Below, one piece after another: positions 37,392-48,981 of a stretch of DNA of 64,000 nucleotides (the stretch's first letter is position 1; every line of letters starts with the position of its first letter). The notes beneath the pieces are model-generated. The model did not search any database, was not told the DNA's origin, and worked only from the letters and a program-made list of their open reading frames with translations. The DNA is from Paenibacillus sp. CC-CFT747 (lineage in GTDB: Bacteria; Bacillota; Bacilli; Paenibacillales; NBRC-103111), in assembly GCA_030323305.1 (NCBI GenBank), contig CP106741.1:4711501-4775500 (forward strand), given 5' to 3'. The translations under genes and the position numbers were made by a program.

Positions 37392-39199
37392 GTGGAAATA
37401 TTTAAGGCGCTAAACGAATATTACCGGGACGAACGCAAGACCATTGCATTAGCCGTCTTATGCCTGACGCTGAACACCGCCCTCGGCCTTGTCTATCCTC
37501 AATTGCTCCGCTATCTGATTGATGTCGTTATCGGGGAGAACCGCTACGGGCAGGTTCCTTATCTGGCCCTCTTCGTCATCGTACTGATCAGCGTGAAGGC
37601 GTTGTTCGGCTTCCTGTACGGGCATATCGGAGGGCGTGCCGGGAACCGGGTGGCGCTTCGTCTGCGGAACGCCCTTTACCGGAAGCTGCAGAACCTGTCC
37701 TTCACCTTCTATGACCGTTCCAAGACCGGAGACCTGATGTCCAAGCTCACGGCCGATCTGGAGCAGTTCCGACACTTTGTCGCCTGGGAGTTCGGGCATT
37801 TCATCAATTTCTGCTCCTGCATCATTCTCGGCTCTTTGTTCATGATCACGATCAATTGGCAGCTGACGCTGATTGCGATGGTCACCATGCCGGTCATCGG
37901 CTTTATGGCGGTCCGGTTTCAGGACCGGATCCATCCCGCCTTCCGCTCCATCCGCGAGGCGCTCAGCCGGATGACCTCGGCCGCCCAGGAGAATATCTCC
38001 GGGGTGCGCACGGTCAAATCGTTCGGCCGGGAGTCCTTCGAGGTGGAGAAGTTTTCCGAAAGAAATCGTCTGTATCAAGATAAGAATATTGAAACCGCCT
38101 ACATTTGGTCCCGGTACTTTCCGGCCATGGAAATGACCGCGAACCTAAGTCTCGTGATTCTGATGGGTGCGGGCGGTTACCTGGCACTGAATAAAATGCT
38201 CACCATCGGGGAACTGGTCGCTTTCTTCGGCATGATCGGCTTCATAATCGGTCCCTTATGGTCGCTCGGTTACCACATCAATGTCTACACGCAGACGAAA
38301 GCGGCCGCCGAACGTCTGGTCGATCTGCTTCAGCAGTATGAACACATCCGAAACAAGCCGGACGCCTTGGCCGTACCGGAGGACGGGTTCCGGGGGCATG
38401 TCCGCTTCGAGGAGGTTTCGTTCTCTTATGACGGCGTTCACCAGGTGCTGAACGGGCTGAACCTGGATGCTCCCCGGGTCATATCGTCGGAATGCTAGGC
38501 GGAACCGGCTCCGGCAAAACGACGGCGGTTCTGCTGCTCATCAGGGCCTATTCGGTCAAAACGGGCCTCCTCACGATCGATGGAAAGAAGCTGGAGGACT
38601 ACCGGCTCGAGCAGTTGCGGGAACGGATGGCCGTTGTCTTCCAGGAAACGTTCCTCTTCTCCGCCACCATCCGGGATAATATCGCTTACGGCCTGAACGA
38701 GGCGACCATGGAGCAGATCATCGCGGCCGCCAAGCTGGCCCAGGCGCATGACTTCATTACAGAGCTACCGGCCGGCTACGATACCGTTGTAGGCGAAAGG
38801 GGCTTGGGCTTATCCGGCGGCCAGAAGCAGAGGATCGCCATAGCCCGGGCGCTTATCTGCAAGCCCCGGATCCTCATTCTGGATGACGCCACGAGTGCCG
38901 TGGATATGGAAACGGAACATGAGATCCAGATGGGGCTACGCACACTGCGCGGCACGACCGTCTTCATAATCGCGCACCGCATTTCCTCACTGCAGCATGC
39001 CGATGAGATCCTCGTTCTGGAAGAGGGGACCACGGTTCAGAGGGGCACGCATGCCGAACTGATGGGCAAGCCGGGACCTTACCGGGAAACCTATCGCATC
39101 CAGTATGCCGATTATTTGGACGATCAGCAGGCAGAAGCGAAGGGAGGGCTGTATGATGAGTCAACCGAAGCTCGCCGAGACCAGGCCAGTCCGGCCTGA
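37392..39199 (+). CDS. ABC exporter half-transporter, YfiB-like (one frameshift)
   Basis: A 602-residue corrected exporter subunit: six TM helices, then an ATPase domain with GGTGSGKTT, LSGGQKQRIAIARAL and Walker B ILILDDATSAVD, where Asp replaces the catalytic Glu. The break lies in C38472-G38478; one base restores GHIVGMLGGTGSGKT. GTG 37392 follows GGAGG. The last 44 bp overlap the next gene; an unseen lost G near 39143 could instead end it at about 39157. It forms a heterodimer with the following gene, as YfiB/YfiC in Bacillus. Substrate unknown. Confidence 0.87.
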
Positions 39200-40996
39200 A
39201 GTCCGGACCCCGCCGCGGACGAGGTTCATCTACCAGGACGACGAGGAAATGGAGAAAGCCTTCAACTGGGCCCAGTTGCGCCGCCTGCTCCGTTACCTGA
39301 TGCCCTACCGCCGCCAGGTCATTCCCTTGACCGTCCTGTTCACCCTTCTCGGAACGGTGACGAAGCTGTCCATTCCGCTGCTCATCAGCTGGTCCATCGA
39401 CAAAGCGTTAATGAAAGGCAACGGGAACCTGCTCGCGGTCTATGTGGGATGCATGCTCGTCCTGTACGCGGTTCAATGGGGAGCGAATATGGGGAGGATC
39501 CGGCTGACGAGCGTCATGGGGCAGAGGGCTATCTATGATCTGAGGGCGGATCTGTTCCAGCATATTCAGAAATTATCCTTTCGCTTCTTTGACAAGCGCC
39601 CGGCCGGCTCCGTGCTGGTGAGGATCACGAACGACGTTAACGCTTTGCAGGACCTTTTTGCTAACGGGGCGGTTAATCTGCTGATCGATTGCATTCAGCT
39701 GACTGCTGTCATCATCATTCTACTGTTTCTGAACGTTAAGCTGGCTGTGGCGATTATGGTGGTGGTGCCGCTGATGTTCATCGTCTCCCAAGCCGTTCGC
39801 CTGCGGATCCGCCGGGCCTGGCAGGGAGTCCGGACAATCCAGTCCCAGATGAACGCCCACCTCAACGAATCGATCCAGGGAATCCGCATCACGCAGGCCT
39901 ATACCCAGGAGCAGCCGAACATGCAGTATTTCTCGGACGTGAATGAACGGAACCGGCTGAATTGGAACCGGGCACTCTCGCTTAACATGAGCTTCGGACC
40001 CTTGATCGAGATCACGATGGCTGTCGGCACATGCATCCTATTCTGGTATGGTTCCCATCAGGTTCAGTCCGGCGCCATCACGATCGGCTTGCTGGTCGCC
40101 TTTGCGAACTATATCGGAAGCTTCTGGGAGCCCATCAACCGGCTTGGGGGCATGTATTCCCAGCTTTTGGTGGCGATGGCTTCTTCCGAGCGTATCTTCG
40201 AATTCATGGATGAGCTGCCGGGCATTGACGAGAAGAACGATGCCGTGGACCTGCCGCCGATTCAGGGACGGATCCAACTGGACCGGGTACACTTCGAGTA
40301 TGAGCCGGGAAGGCCCGCTCTCAGAGGGGTGAGCCTCACGGCCGAGCCCGGTCAATCCGTGGCGTTTGTCGGCCATACTGGCTCGGGCAAGAGCACCATC
40401 ATCAATCTGATCTGCCGTTTCTACGACCCGACCGAAGGGAAAGTTAGCATCGACGGCCATGACCTGCGTGATGTCACGCTGAACAGCTTGCGGAAGCAGA
40501 TCGGCATCGTGCTGCAGGATACCTTCATCTTCTCCGGGTCGATCCGGGACAACATCCGTTTCGGCAAGCTGGAGGCCACCGATGAAGAAATCGAACGGGC
40601 GGCCAAGGCCGTTCATGCGCATGATTTCATCGTCAAGCTTCCGAACGGCTATGACACCGAGGTCGAGGAGAGAGGGTCTGTGCTCTCCATGGGGCAGCGG
40701 CAGCTGATCTCGTTTGCCCGGGCTCTGTTAAGCGATCCGCGTATTCTCATTCTGGATGAGGCGACAGCCAGCATCGATACCGAAACGGAACTGAAAATCC
40801 AGGAAGCCCTAAAAACATTGCTGGCCGGGCGAACCTCCTTCCTTATCGCGCACCGGCTGTCGACGATCCGGAACGCCGACAAAATCATCGTCATGGATCA
40901 CGGAGTCATGAAAGAAGAGGAAATCACGCCGGCCTGATGGAGCGCCGAGGGCTCTACTACGGGTTGATTCAGTCGCAGTACAAATACCTGTCCTAG
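39156..40996 (+). CDS. ABC exporter half-transporter, YfiC-like (3' frameshift)
   Basis: A 613-residue corrected partner subunit. It has an N-terminal extension (TRFIYQDDEEMEKAFNW) typical of the YfiC/YheH side, six TM helices, Walker A GHTGSGKST, a modified signature LSMGQ and Walker B ILILDEATASID with the catalytic Glu. The degenerate and consensus elements are therefore split between the two subunits. The break at G40920-40921 is mended by one G, reading KEEGNHAGLMERRGLYYGL and ending at TAG 40994-40996. ATG 39156 is preferred to 39153 by spacing. Confidence 0.88.
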
Positions 40997-41008
40997 GAGT
41001 TGGGGGAA

Positions 41009-42184
41009 ATGGACGATCGTCAAAGCTTAGAGGGTTGGACGAAGGAAGACATCTGCGCGCATCTTGGGGATGATTACGACCGGTTTCACGGGGCCGTCGT
41101 TCCTCCTATCTTTCAGAACTCGCTCTTCACACGCAAAACGGTCAATCACGGCTATACCTACACGCGCGTAACGAATCCCACCACCGAGGTGGCCGAGAAG
41201 AAGCTGGCCGCATTAGAGGAAGGGGAGGAGGCCAAATGCTTCGCTTCCGGCATGGCGGCTATTACCTCGGCGCTTTTCAGTGTTCTGGAACAGGGGGACC
41301 ATGTCCTATGTCCGAAAAGCGTCTATGCACCGACACGCGGATTTCTCGAAACCTATCTGAACCGGTTCGGCGTGGAAGCGACCTTCGTGGAATCGGAGTC
41401 GGTGGAAGCCTTCGAGCAGGCCATCCGCCCGAATACGAAGGTGATCTATTTGGAGAGCCCCGTATCCAATGTATTCAGCCTCCAGGACTTGTCCGAACTG
41501 TCCCGGCTGGCCAAGGCCTATGGCCTGACGACGATTGTCGACAATACATGGGCGACCCCGATGTACCAGAACCCGATCCGCTTCGGAATTGACCTGGTCG
41601 TGCATTCGGCGTCCAAATACTTAGGCGGACACAGTGATATCATCGGCGGTGTCATCATCGGCAGAAAGGAGGCGATGACCCAAATCATGCACCGGGAGAG
41701 AGGCATGCTCGGCGGCATCATGGATCCTCATCAAGCGTGGCTGCTGCTGCGCGGGATCCGTACGCTGCCCCTGCGGATGCGGGAGCACCAGGCAAACGCC
41801 ATGAAGGTGGCGCAATTTCTGGAGAAGCATCCGGCGGTCTCCCGGGTTTATTATCCCGGCCTTCCGAGCCACCCGCAGTACGAGCTCGGCCGCCGGCAGA
41901 TGTCCGGCTGCTCCGGGCTCTTGAGCTTTGTCCCGAAGGGACGCGGCGAACAAATCCACGCTTTCATGAAGGGACTGAAGTTCTTCGAAGAGGGGCCTAG
42001 CTGGGGAGGCTTTGAGAGCCTGATCAACTCTCCCGGCTTGGGGATTTCGGAGGAAGCGTCCCGGCTTACCGGGATTCCATGGGGTCTTCTCCGGATCTCG
42101 ATCGGCTTGGAGAATGCCGAGACGCTGATCGATGACTTGGACCGTGGGCTCTATTCCCTCAGCAAAGGACGGGAGATCGGATGA
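41009..42184 (+). CDS. PLP-dependent Cys/Met metabolism enzyme (cystathionine gamma-synthase/lyase family)
   Basis: A 391-residue fold-type I PLP enzyme. Marks are YTYTRVTNPTTEVAEKKLAA, FASGMAAITSALFS, YLESPVSNVFSLQDL and the PLP lysine in HSASKYLGGHSDIIGG. It could be a cystathionine gamma-synthase, beta/gamma-lyase or methionine gamma-lyase; motifs visible by eye do not decide. ATG 41009 is 9 nt from AGGAG. It overlaps the following M20 dipeptidase gene (ATGA), suggesting peptide-derived sulfur amino-acid salvage; that link is inference. Confidence 0.9.
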   Translation: MDDRQSLEGWTKEDICAHLGDDYDRFHGAVVPPIFQNSLFTRKTVNHGYTYTRVTNPTTEVAEKKLAALEEGEEAKCFASGMAAITSALFSVLEQGDHVLCPKSVYAPTRGFLETYLNRFGVEATFVESESVEAFEQAIRPNTKVIYLESPVSNVFSLQDLSELSRLAKAYGLTTIVDNTWATPMYQNPIRFGIDLVVHSASKYLGGHSDIIGGVIIGRKEAMTQIMHRERGMLGGIMDPHQAWLLLRGIRTLPLRMREHQANAMKVAQFLEKHPAVSRVYYPGLPSHPQYELGRRQMSGCSGLLSFVPKGRGEQIHAFMKGLKFFEEGPSWGGFESLINSPGLGISEEASRLTGIPWGLLRISIGLENAETLIDDLDRGLYSLSKGREIG

Positions 42185-43574
42185 CGGGCAGCAGACTCAT
42201 GGAACGCTACCGGGACGAGATCGTTCATCACATTTCGGAACTAGTCCAGATCCGGAGCGTGCAAGAAGAGGAGAAGCTGGGAAGCCGTTCGGATCGGGGG
42301 TCAACCGGGCGCTGGAGTATATGCTGGAATTGGCCGCCTCAATGGGATTTCGGACGAAGAACGTTGACGGGTATGCCGGTCATGCGGAGTATGGAACCGG
42401 CGATCGCTTAACCGCTGTTCTCGTCCACTTGGACACCGTTCAGGAAGGGGAAGGCTGGACCTATCCGCCTTTCGGAGGAACGGTGGAAGAGGGTCGGATC
42501 ATAGGCAGAGGAGCCTCGGACAACAAGGGACCGGCCGTCGTCGCCCTTTACTGCCTGAAGGCCATCCGGGACCAAGGCCTCCCCATCCGCAGCCGGATCC
42601 GGATCATTTTCGGAACGAACGAGGAGAGCGGGATGAAGGATCTTGATTATTACTTCTCCAAGGAAGCTCTTCCGGATTATGCGTTCGTTCCCGATGCCGG
42701 GTATCCGATCTTCAACGTCGAGATGGGAAACGCGAATGTGGCGGTGAGCTGTTCTCTGGATAGGCAGCAGGAAGAAAAGAAGCTTCGAATCGACAGCTTG
42801 ACGGGAGGGGTGCCGATGGTGCTTGTCCCGGAAAAATGCGAGGTCCGGTTCCGTTCTGGTCACTTCCCGGAGAGCGGCTGGCAGGCTGTCGCAGCCGGTT
42901 TCTCCCATGTAACAGCCCGGCGGACGGAAAACGGAGCGGTGGTCCTAACGGCGGACGGCAAAGCGGCGGAGGAGCCTCGCAACGCGATCGCCGACCTGAT
43001 GAAGGGGCTAGCCGCCCTCCCTATGAAGACGGATGCGGATCCTATGATTGCCTTCTTGAACGACAAGCTCGGGCATGAGACGGACGGGAGGCTGCTCGGC
43101 ATTCACCGCAGCGATGACGTCTCCGGCTCCACGGTCGTTTTTCTGAAGCAGATCTATACGGAGGGAGATCTCCTTACCGCGGTGCTCAATATCCGGTACC
43201 CGGTGAAGGAGGACGGCGACCGGCTGCTCGGTCTTGTAGCGGACCAAGCCGAAGCCTATGGGCTGCAAACGGCCATCCTCCGCCATCTCCGGCCGGTTTA
43301 TGTTCCTCCCGAGCATCCGGTTATCCGCATCTTAAGCCGGGTGTACGAGAGAGTGACCGGAGAGAAAGCGGTCCTTCTTAGAATGGGAGCCGGTACCTAT
43401 GCCCGCAAGCTGCGGAATAACGGAGTCGCCTTTGGGGCCGGTCTGCCGGGAGGAGTCGATACCCATGTGCATCGGCCGGACGAATTTGTCCGCATCAAGG
43501 ATATGATGAGGCATGCGGACATTTCCTTTCAGGCCTTAGTGGAGCTGGCCTCCGAGGAAACAGAGCCTTGTTGA
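42181..43574 (+). CDS. M20 family dipeptidase, PepV-like (one frameshift)
   Basis: A 464-residue corrected zinc dipeptidase. Metal-site motifs are TAVLVHLDTVQEGEGW (His-x-Asp), IIGRGASDNKGPAV (bridging Asp) and IIFGTNEESGMKDL (catalytic Glu pair), with the lid domain in between and a late His in GGVDTHVHRPDEF. The length fits PepV/Xaa-His dipeptidases. The break is at G42270-42271; one more G reads VQEEGEAGKPFGSGVNRALE. The start overlaps the stop of the preceding PLP enzyme gene. Confidence 0.9.
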
Positions 43575-43598
43575 CAAGCTCTTTTGTAAACGGATTCA
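43571..43598 (+). promoter_or_regulatory. Putative promoter/cre upstream of the GH172 gene
   Basis: TTGACA (43571-43576), overlapping the preceding stop, could be a -35. TGTAAACGGATTCA (43585-43598) matches about 12 of 14 cre positions. The -10 is poor. It could place the first glycan-degradation gene under CcpA. Confidence 0.4.
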
Positions 43599-43649
43599 TT
43601 GCCGTAAAAGGGAATAACCCATTGCTTTCCGAGAGAGGAGAAAGCCGTT

Positions 43650-44725
43650 ATGCTGGGTAGTCAATCTTTAAGCACCCTCTACAGGTTGGGCAGCGGAGTG
43701 CGCAGCCGCCGGCATGCGTCCTACGACAGGACGGGTGGAAACTATGACAATTGGAAGATCCGGGCCGGAGAAACGGTTACCCTCGGCCAAATGTCGGGCC
43801 CGGGGATCGTCAAGCATATCTGGATGACGACCAAGGAGGACAATCACAACCTTCGCGGTCTTGTCCTGCGCATGTACTGGGACGGGGAGGAGACGCCATC
43901 GGTTCAATGTCCGCTCGGCGATTTTTTTGGCCTGGGCCATGGGAAAGCCGCTTATTTCGAGTCGCTGCCGCTTCAGGCGTCGTATTTGGGCTTGAACGCC
44001 TGGTTTCCGATGCCTTATGAGAACGGAGCGGTGATCACCGTGACGAACGAGATGGAATCGGATTCCTTTCTCTATTTCTATATCGATTACCAGGAGATGG
44101 ACGCGCTTCCGGAGGCGTGCGGGCGCTTTCACGCCAATTGGAGAAGAGAGCTGCTCCACGCTGCCACGGAGGAGCACGGGCCGAATGCGAACGGCACCGT
44201 TCAAGCCCTGAACTTGACGGGACGGAACAATTATGAGGTTCTGCGGGCAACCGGCAAAGGCCATTATGTGGGCTGCGTGCTCCACATCGATACGGATGAA
44301 GCGGGCTGGTGGGGGAAGGAGACGACATGTTCTTCCTGGACGGCGAGAAGTGGCCGCCCACGCTTCATGGGACGGGGACCGAGGATTATTTTTGCGGGGC
44401 CTGGAACTACAACAAACTGGAGAAGACGTACTGCACCCCTTATTACGGCTACCATTTCAAAGGAAATAACGATTACACCGGCAAGCACTCCCAATATCGG
44501 TTTCATCTAGAGGATCCGATCTATTTTGAGAAGTCCTTGCTGTTCACGATCGAGCATGGACATGCGAATGACCGCCAGGGGGATTGGAGCAGCACGGCTT
44601 ATTGGTACCAGATAGGACGTACTTCGCCCCTGCCTGATCTGGGAAGCTTCGACTCCCGGATTCCTTACGCCTTCGGCGGCTTGGAGCGTTGGCCGGGCAA
44701 GGACCGCAAAGACCTGCCCCGCTAG
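43650..44725 (+). CDS. DUF2961 / GH172 family glycoside hydrolase (one frameshift)
   Basis: A 358-residue corrected DUF2961 protein. The family now includes GH172 enzymes acting on fructofuranose dianhydrides and alpha-D-arabinofuranosides. Marks are GPGIVKHIWMTT, the acid region CPLGDFFGLGHG, PYENGAVITVTNE and the strongly conserved HGTGTEDYFCGAWN. There is no signal peptide, so it should act on imported oligosaccharides. The break in G44311-44315 is mended by one G, reading GWWGEGDDMFFLDGEKWPP. It is the first gene of a probable operon with the dioxygenase and GH38 genes. Exact substrate unknown. Confidence 0.88.
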
Positions 44726-44745
44726 AAACCAATATGGAGGAGCGA

Positions 44746-45534
44746 ATGAGCATGAACGCACAGCTTACGCAAGCGAAGGATCACTACGATCGGCTGGGAT
44801 ACGCGGTATTCCCCGATGTGCTGGATGAAGGCCTGGTTCGGGAGGCGCAGGAGCATATAGCCTGGCTCATGCACAAATATCCGGAGAAGCGTCCCGAACT
44901 CCTGACCCACGATCTTGTGGCCAAAGATCCGTTCTGGGTGCGCCTGATCAGCGACGAACGCCTGCTGGATATTGCGGAGGCCTTCATTGGTCCGAATATC
45001 GCGCTATTCGCGTCCCACTATATCTCCAAGCCCCCGTACGAGGGACGTCCCGTGCTTTGGCATCAGGACGGCAGCTACTGGCCGCTCGAGCCGATGGAAG
45101 TCGTCACCTTGTGGCTGGCGGTAGACGATTCTGTAGAGGAGAACGGCTGCCTCCGTGTCATCCCCGGAACCCATACGATGAAGCTGCAGCAGATGCGCAG
45201 GCGCACGGACATCGAGAACGTTCTGGATTCCGAGGTGGATCCGTCGCTTGTCGAGGAGGACAAGGCGGTGGATTTGATTCTGAAGGCGGGGAGCGTTTCC
45301 GTGCACAACCCCAACATCATCCACGGCTCCAACGCGAACCAGTCTGCAAGAAGAAGATGCGGCTTAACCATCCGGTACATCCCGACAACGACCCGCATCA
45401 AGACCGACGGGCAGTGGGCGTCGGCCTTCCTGCTCCGCGGAGAAGCCGTCCCCGGCATTAACACATATCTTCCTTTTCCCCGTTATGTAGAAGGCGAGCA
45501 CATGCCGTTTCGCGGCTGTGAACAATGGCGTTAA
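44746..45534 (+). CDS. Phytanoyl-CoA dioxygenase (PhyH) family protein
   Basis: A 262-residue Fe(II)/2-oxoglutarate-dependent oxygenase. The HxD metal motif is in LWHQDGSYWPL, the distal His in NIIHGSNANQS, and the 2OG-binding Arg follows (RRRCGLTIRYIP). ATG 44746 follows GGAGG. Members next to glycosidases are common in Paenibacillaceae, and their substrates are mostly unknown; oxidation of a modified sugar or a glycan-linked group is one possibility. It lies 20 bp after the GH172 stop and 25 bp before the GH38 start codon. Confidence 0.9.
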   Translation: MSMNAQLTQAKDHYDRLGYAVFPDVLDEGLVREAQEHIAWLMHKYPEKRPELLTHDLVAKDPFWVRLISDERLLDIAEAFIGPNIALFASHYISKPPYEGRPVLWHQDGSYWPLEPMEVVTLWLAVDDSVEENGCLRVIPGTHTMKLQQMRRRTDIENVLDSEVDPSLVEEDKAVDLILKAGSVSVHNPNIIHGSNANQSARRRCGLTIRYIPTTTRIKTDGQWASAFLLRGEAVPGINTYLPFPRYVEGEHMPFRGCEQWR

Positions 45535-45558
45535 CGCTGTATGAGAGGAGGAAACGGA

Positions 45559-48500
45559 ATGGAAACGGCTGCGCAATGGTCCTTGACAGAGGCCGCTGCT
45601 TCAATTGACCGCCTAAGAGAAGCGCTCCAGGGGAAAAAGGAGCAGCTTGCTGCGCTTTCTACGCTGAAAACGTGGCATTATACGAACGAAATCATTCCGG
45701 TAGAGGAGTGCCCGGCACGGCATCAAGGGTGGGAAGAGGCAAGGATCCGGTTTGCCTGGCCCCCTCAGGAAAGCGACAAGACGTTTTACCGTCAAATCCG
45801 TATCCCCGGGAATCACTCGGGTCTTGATCTGGCGGGCGCTGAGGCGGAGCTGGAGCTGTGTCTCTTAATCGGATCCCAAGTCTATCTAAACGGGGAGCTT
45901 GTGTACGGTGTGGACTATTGGGCCGACACGAAGGTCGTCCCCATTCCTCTCACGAAAGAGGTCCAAGGGAACGAAAGCTATGACGTCGTGATCCACTGCC
46001 GCAAGGGAGACGGATTCGGTTATTTTCATGATGCCGATCTCCGGATCAGCGCCGTGGAAGATTGGTTCTTTACGCTGGACACCTTCTCCGAGGAGCTCCG
46101 CTTCGTTCTCTTTCTGCTTGAGAACGGGATCGTCCAGGAAACGGAGCTGACCCGCTCTTTACAGGAGGCCTTGGATGGCTTTTCCTCAGCGGCGCTCGAA
46201 GAGAACCGGTGGGAAGAGCTAGCAGAGTCCATTGGGACGGTACGGGAGAAGCTTCGCGGCTTCGAACCATTTGCCAAGCGGTATCGCATCTATATGGTCG
46301 GCCATGCGCACATCGACATGAACTGGCTGTGGCCGTGGAAGGAAACGGAGGATTTGATCCGCCGCGATTTCGAATCGGTCGACGCCATTATGGAGGAGTT
46401 CCCGGAGGTCTGCTTCTCCCACAGCCAAGCCGCCACTTACCGGGCGATGCAGGAGAAGCACCCCGGGTTATGGTCCCGAATTAAGGCGCGGATCGAGCAG
46501 GGACGCTGGGATGTAACGGCCGCTACCTGGGTGGAAGGCGATCTGAACATGGCCGGATACGAGACCATGATCCGCCAGTTTCTGGAGGGATCTCCTACTG
46601 CCGCGATGAGCTTGGGGTCTCACCGGAAATTTGCTGGGAGCCTGATACGTTCGGGCACCCGGCGACGATGCCGATGCTTCTGACGCGTGCCGGCCTGAAG
46701 TATTATTACTTCTGCCGGGCAGGCCGGGGAGTCCCTCTCTTCTGGTGGGAAGGCGAAGACGGATCCCGCGTGCTCGCCTTTAACGATCCGCGGCATTATA
46801 ACGGAAGGATCTATGCTTCCGACATGGTGCCGGGAACGATTGAGATGGCCAAGGATTACGGATTGAGCTGCAATATGTACGTGTACGGCATTGGCGATCA
46901 TGGCGGCGGCGTGACCAAACAAGATGTCCGCCGGGGCTTGCGGCTGAACGAAAGCCGTCTGCTTCCCCAGTTCGTCTTCTCAGGAAGTACGGCCTTCTAC
47001 CGGGAGGTGGAGCAATCGGGCGTTAGGCTACCCGTCATCCGGGGAGAGTTGAATCCCGCCTTCGAGGGGTGCTACACGTCGCATGGAGACATCAAGAAAG
47101 CTAACCGGGAAACGGAGCATGCCCTGGTTCAAGCGGAAAGCTTGGCAGTCCTGGCCGACCTTTACCGTCTGGCCTCCGGCCAAAGGGAAGGGACGGCATC
47201 CGGCCAACAGGGAGAGGAGGCCGGGCAAGCGCTTCAAGCGCTGCGGGAACCGTGGCGGACCCAGTGCTTCCACCAATTCCACGATATCGTGTGCGGCTGT
47301 GCGATCCGGGTGACTTATGAGGAGGCTCTGCCGGCTTCCCGCCATGCCCGCCTTCAGGCGGAGAACCAGGCGGATCAAGCGATGGAGGCCATTGTTAAGG
47401 CATTTCCGGCCGCCGTTTCGACTAACGGCGATGGCGGTACGTCTTCTTCCTCGGAAGTCTTGACGGTGTTTAATTCGCTTTCCTGGGCCCGGAGGGATAT
47501 CGTCACGCTTCCGTTAAGCCGGTTCCCGCAGGTGGAAGCGTGGGAAACCGGGGATGTACTGATCGATTCCGCCGGAAATCGGACTCCGCTGCAAAAGCTA
47601 AGCGACGGCTCCGCCGTCTTCCTGGCCGGAAGCATCCCGGCTTACGGCTTAGCCTCTTACCGTTATGCGAAGGTTGCGGATCAAGGCTCATCTGCCGGGG
47701 CCGGGATGAGCGTTCCCGCAGGCGGTGGCCAAGAGGTGCTGGAGAACTCCCGTTACCGTCTCGCCGTGCATAAGGGATCCGGTACAGTCACGAGCCTCTA
47801 TGACAAAATGCTGCAGCGGGAGCTGACGAGGGCATCTGGCTTCAATCTGTTCGAGGTTCACGAGGAAGCCCCGCACGGAATGTCCGCCTGGACGATTGGT
47901 CCCATCACGCGGATTCACCGGCTTCTCCGAGGGGCCGAGGTTCGGCCGGGAGAGACCGGGCCAGTCTTCCAATCGGTATGGGTTGTGCACCGTCATCAAG
48001 CCTCCGAAATCCGCCAGGAAATTCGTCTGTACGCGGGGATCGAACGGATCGATTTCTTGACGAATATTCGCTGGGAGGAACAAGGGACGGCCGAAACCGA
48101 CGCCCCTATGCTGAAGGTGACGTTTGCGACGGATCTGAAAGCCCCAGAGGCCGTGTTTGATATTCCGTTCGGAACCATTGTCCGCGAAACCAACGGACAG
48201 GAGGTTCCCGCTACCCACTGGTTCGGCGTTTCGGAAACGGGTACCCTGGAGGGCGTCGGCCTCGCCGTCCTTAACAACGGGAAATACGGCTGCTCCGTGC
48301 AGGGATCGACCCTATCCCTTACGCTGGTTAGAAGCTCGTATGAACCGGATAACTTTCCCGACCGGGGCGACCATGAATTCGCCTATGCGGTCTATCCCCA
48401 TGCCTCGGACTGGAAGGACAGTCAAGCAGACCGGAGAGCGTGGGAATTCAATCAGCCCATGACGGTCTATGCGAGGGAAGCGGGAGGAGCGCCGGCTCCG

Positions 48501-48821
48501 GAACCGTTTGGAGCCATCCGGGTGGAGGAGCTCGGCCCCTCCGGCTGGCAGCCGTCGCGGGGGCTTCTTGCCACGGCACTCAAGCCGGCTTACACCAGCA
48601 GCGGCTCTTCGAAAGACGTCATCTTGCGAATTCTGGAGCCGCATGGCCGGGCGGTGCGGGCCCGGATCGTTTTCTCCTTTCCAGTCTCCTTCGTGGAGGA
48701 AGTGAATCTGGTGGAGGATGCCATCAGACGGCTGTCTCTCGATAACAACCTTCTTGATCTGGGTACGGTTAAGCCGGCTGACCTTCTCACTCTTCGCATT
48801 CGGCCGACACGGACCGGGTGA
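45559..48821 (+). CDS. GH38 alpha-mannosidase (one frameshift)
   Basis: A 1087-residue corrected retaining alpha-mannosidase. After an N-terminal beta domain, the catalytic domain begins at GHAHIDMNWLWPWKET (zinc His and Asp). The nucleophile Asp lies in CWEPDTFGHPATMP, followed by YYYFCRAGRGVPLFWWEGED and HQFHDIVCGC; the C-terminal half is the beta-rich mannosidase domain. No signal peptide is present, so it acts in the cytoplasm on imported mannosides. The break at G46587-46589 is mended by one G. ATG 45559 is 8 nt from GAGGAGG. It ends the GH172-PhyH-GH38 unit. Confidence 0.93.
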
Positions 48822-48846
48822 CAGATGCAACCGAATTCCAATCGGG

Positions 48847-48881
48847 ATAGACCGGGGGACCGCGCCCCGGTCTATTGTTTT
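48847..48881 (+). terminator. Intrinsic terminator
   Basis: ATAGACCGGGG pairs with CCCCGGTCTAT and is followed by TGTTTT, after the GH38 gene. Confidence 0.82.
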
Positions 48882-48941
48882 GGCCTGCTAAGAAACATTA
48901 GGATGGCCGATTGGGGAGGGACGTGGTACAGTTATTAAAAA

Positions 48942-48955
48942 GAAAGCGCTATCTA
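48942..48955 (+). promoter_or_regulatory. cre site upstream of the sensor kinase gene
   Basis: AGAAAGCGCTATCT matches the cre consensus TGWAARCGYTWNCW at 13 of 14 positions, about 27 bp before the kinase start. It predicts CcpA repression of the two-component genes. Confidence 0.68.
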
Positions 48956-48981
48956 CCTAGAGACTCGGGCAGGTGACCCCC

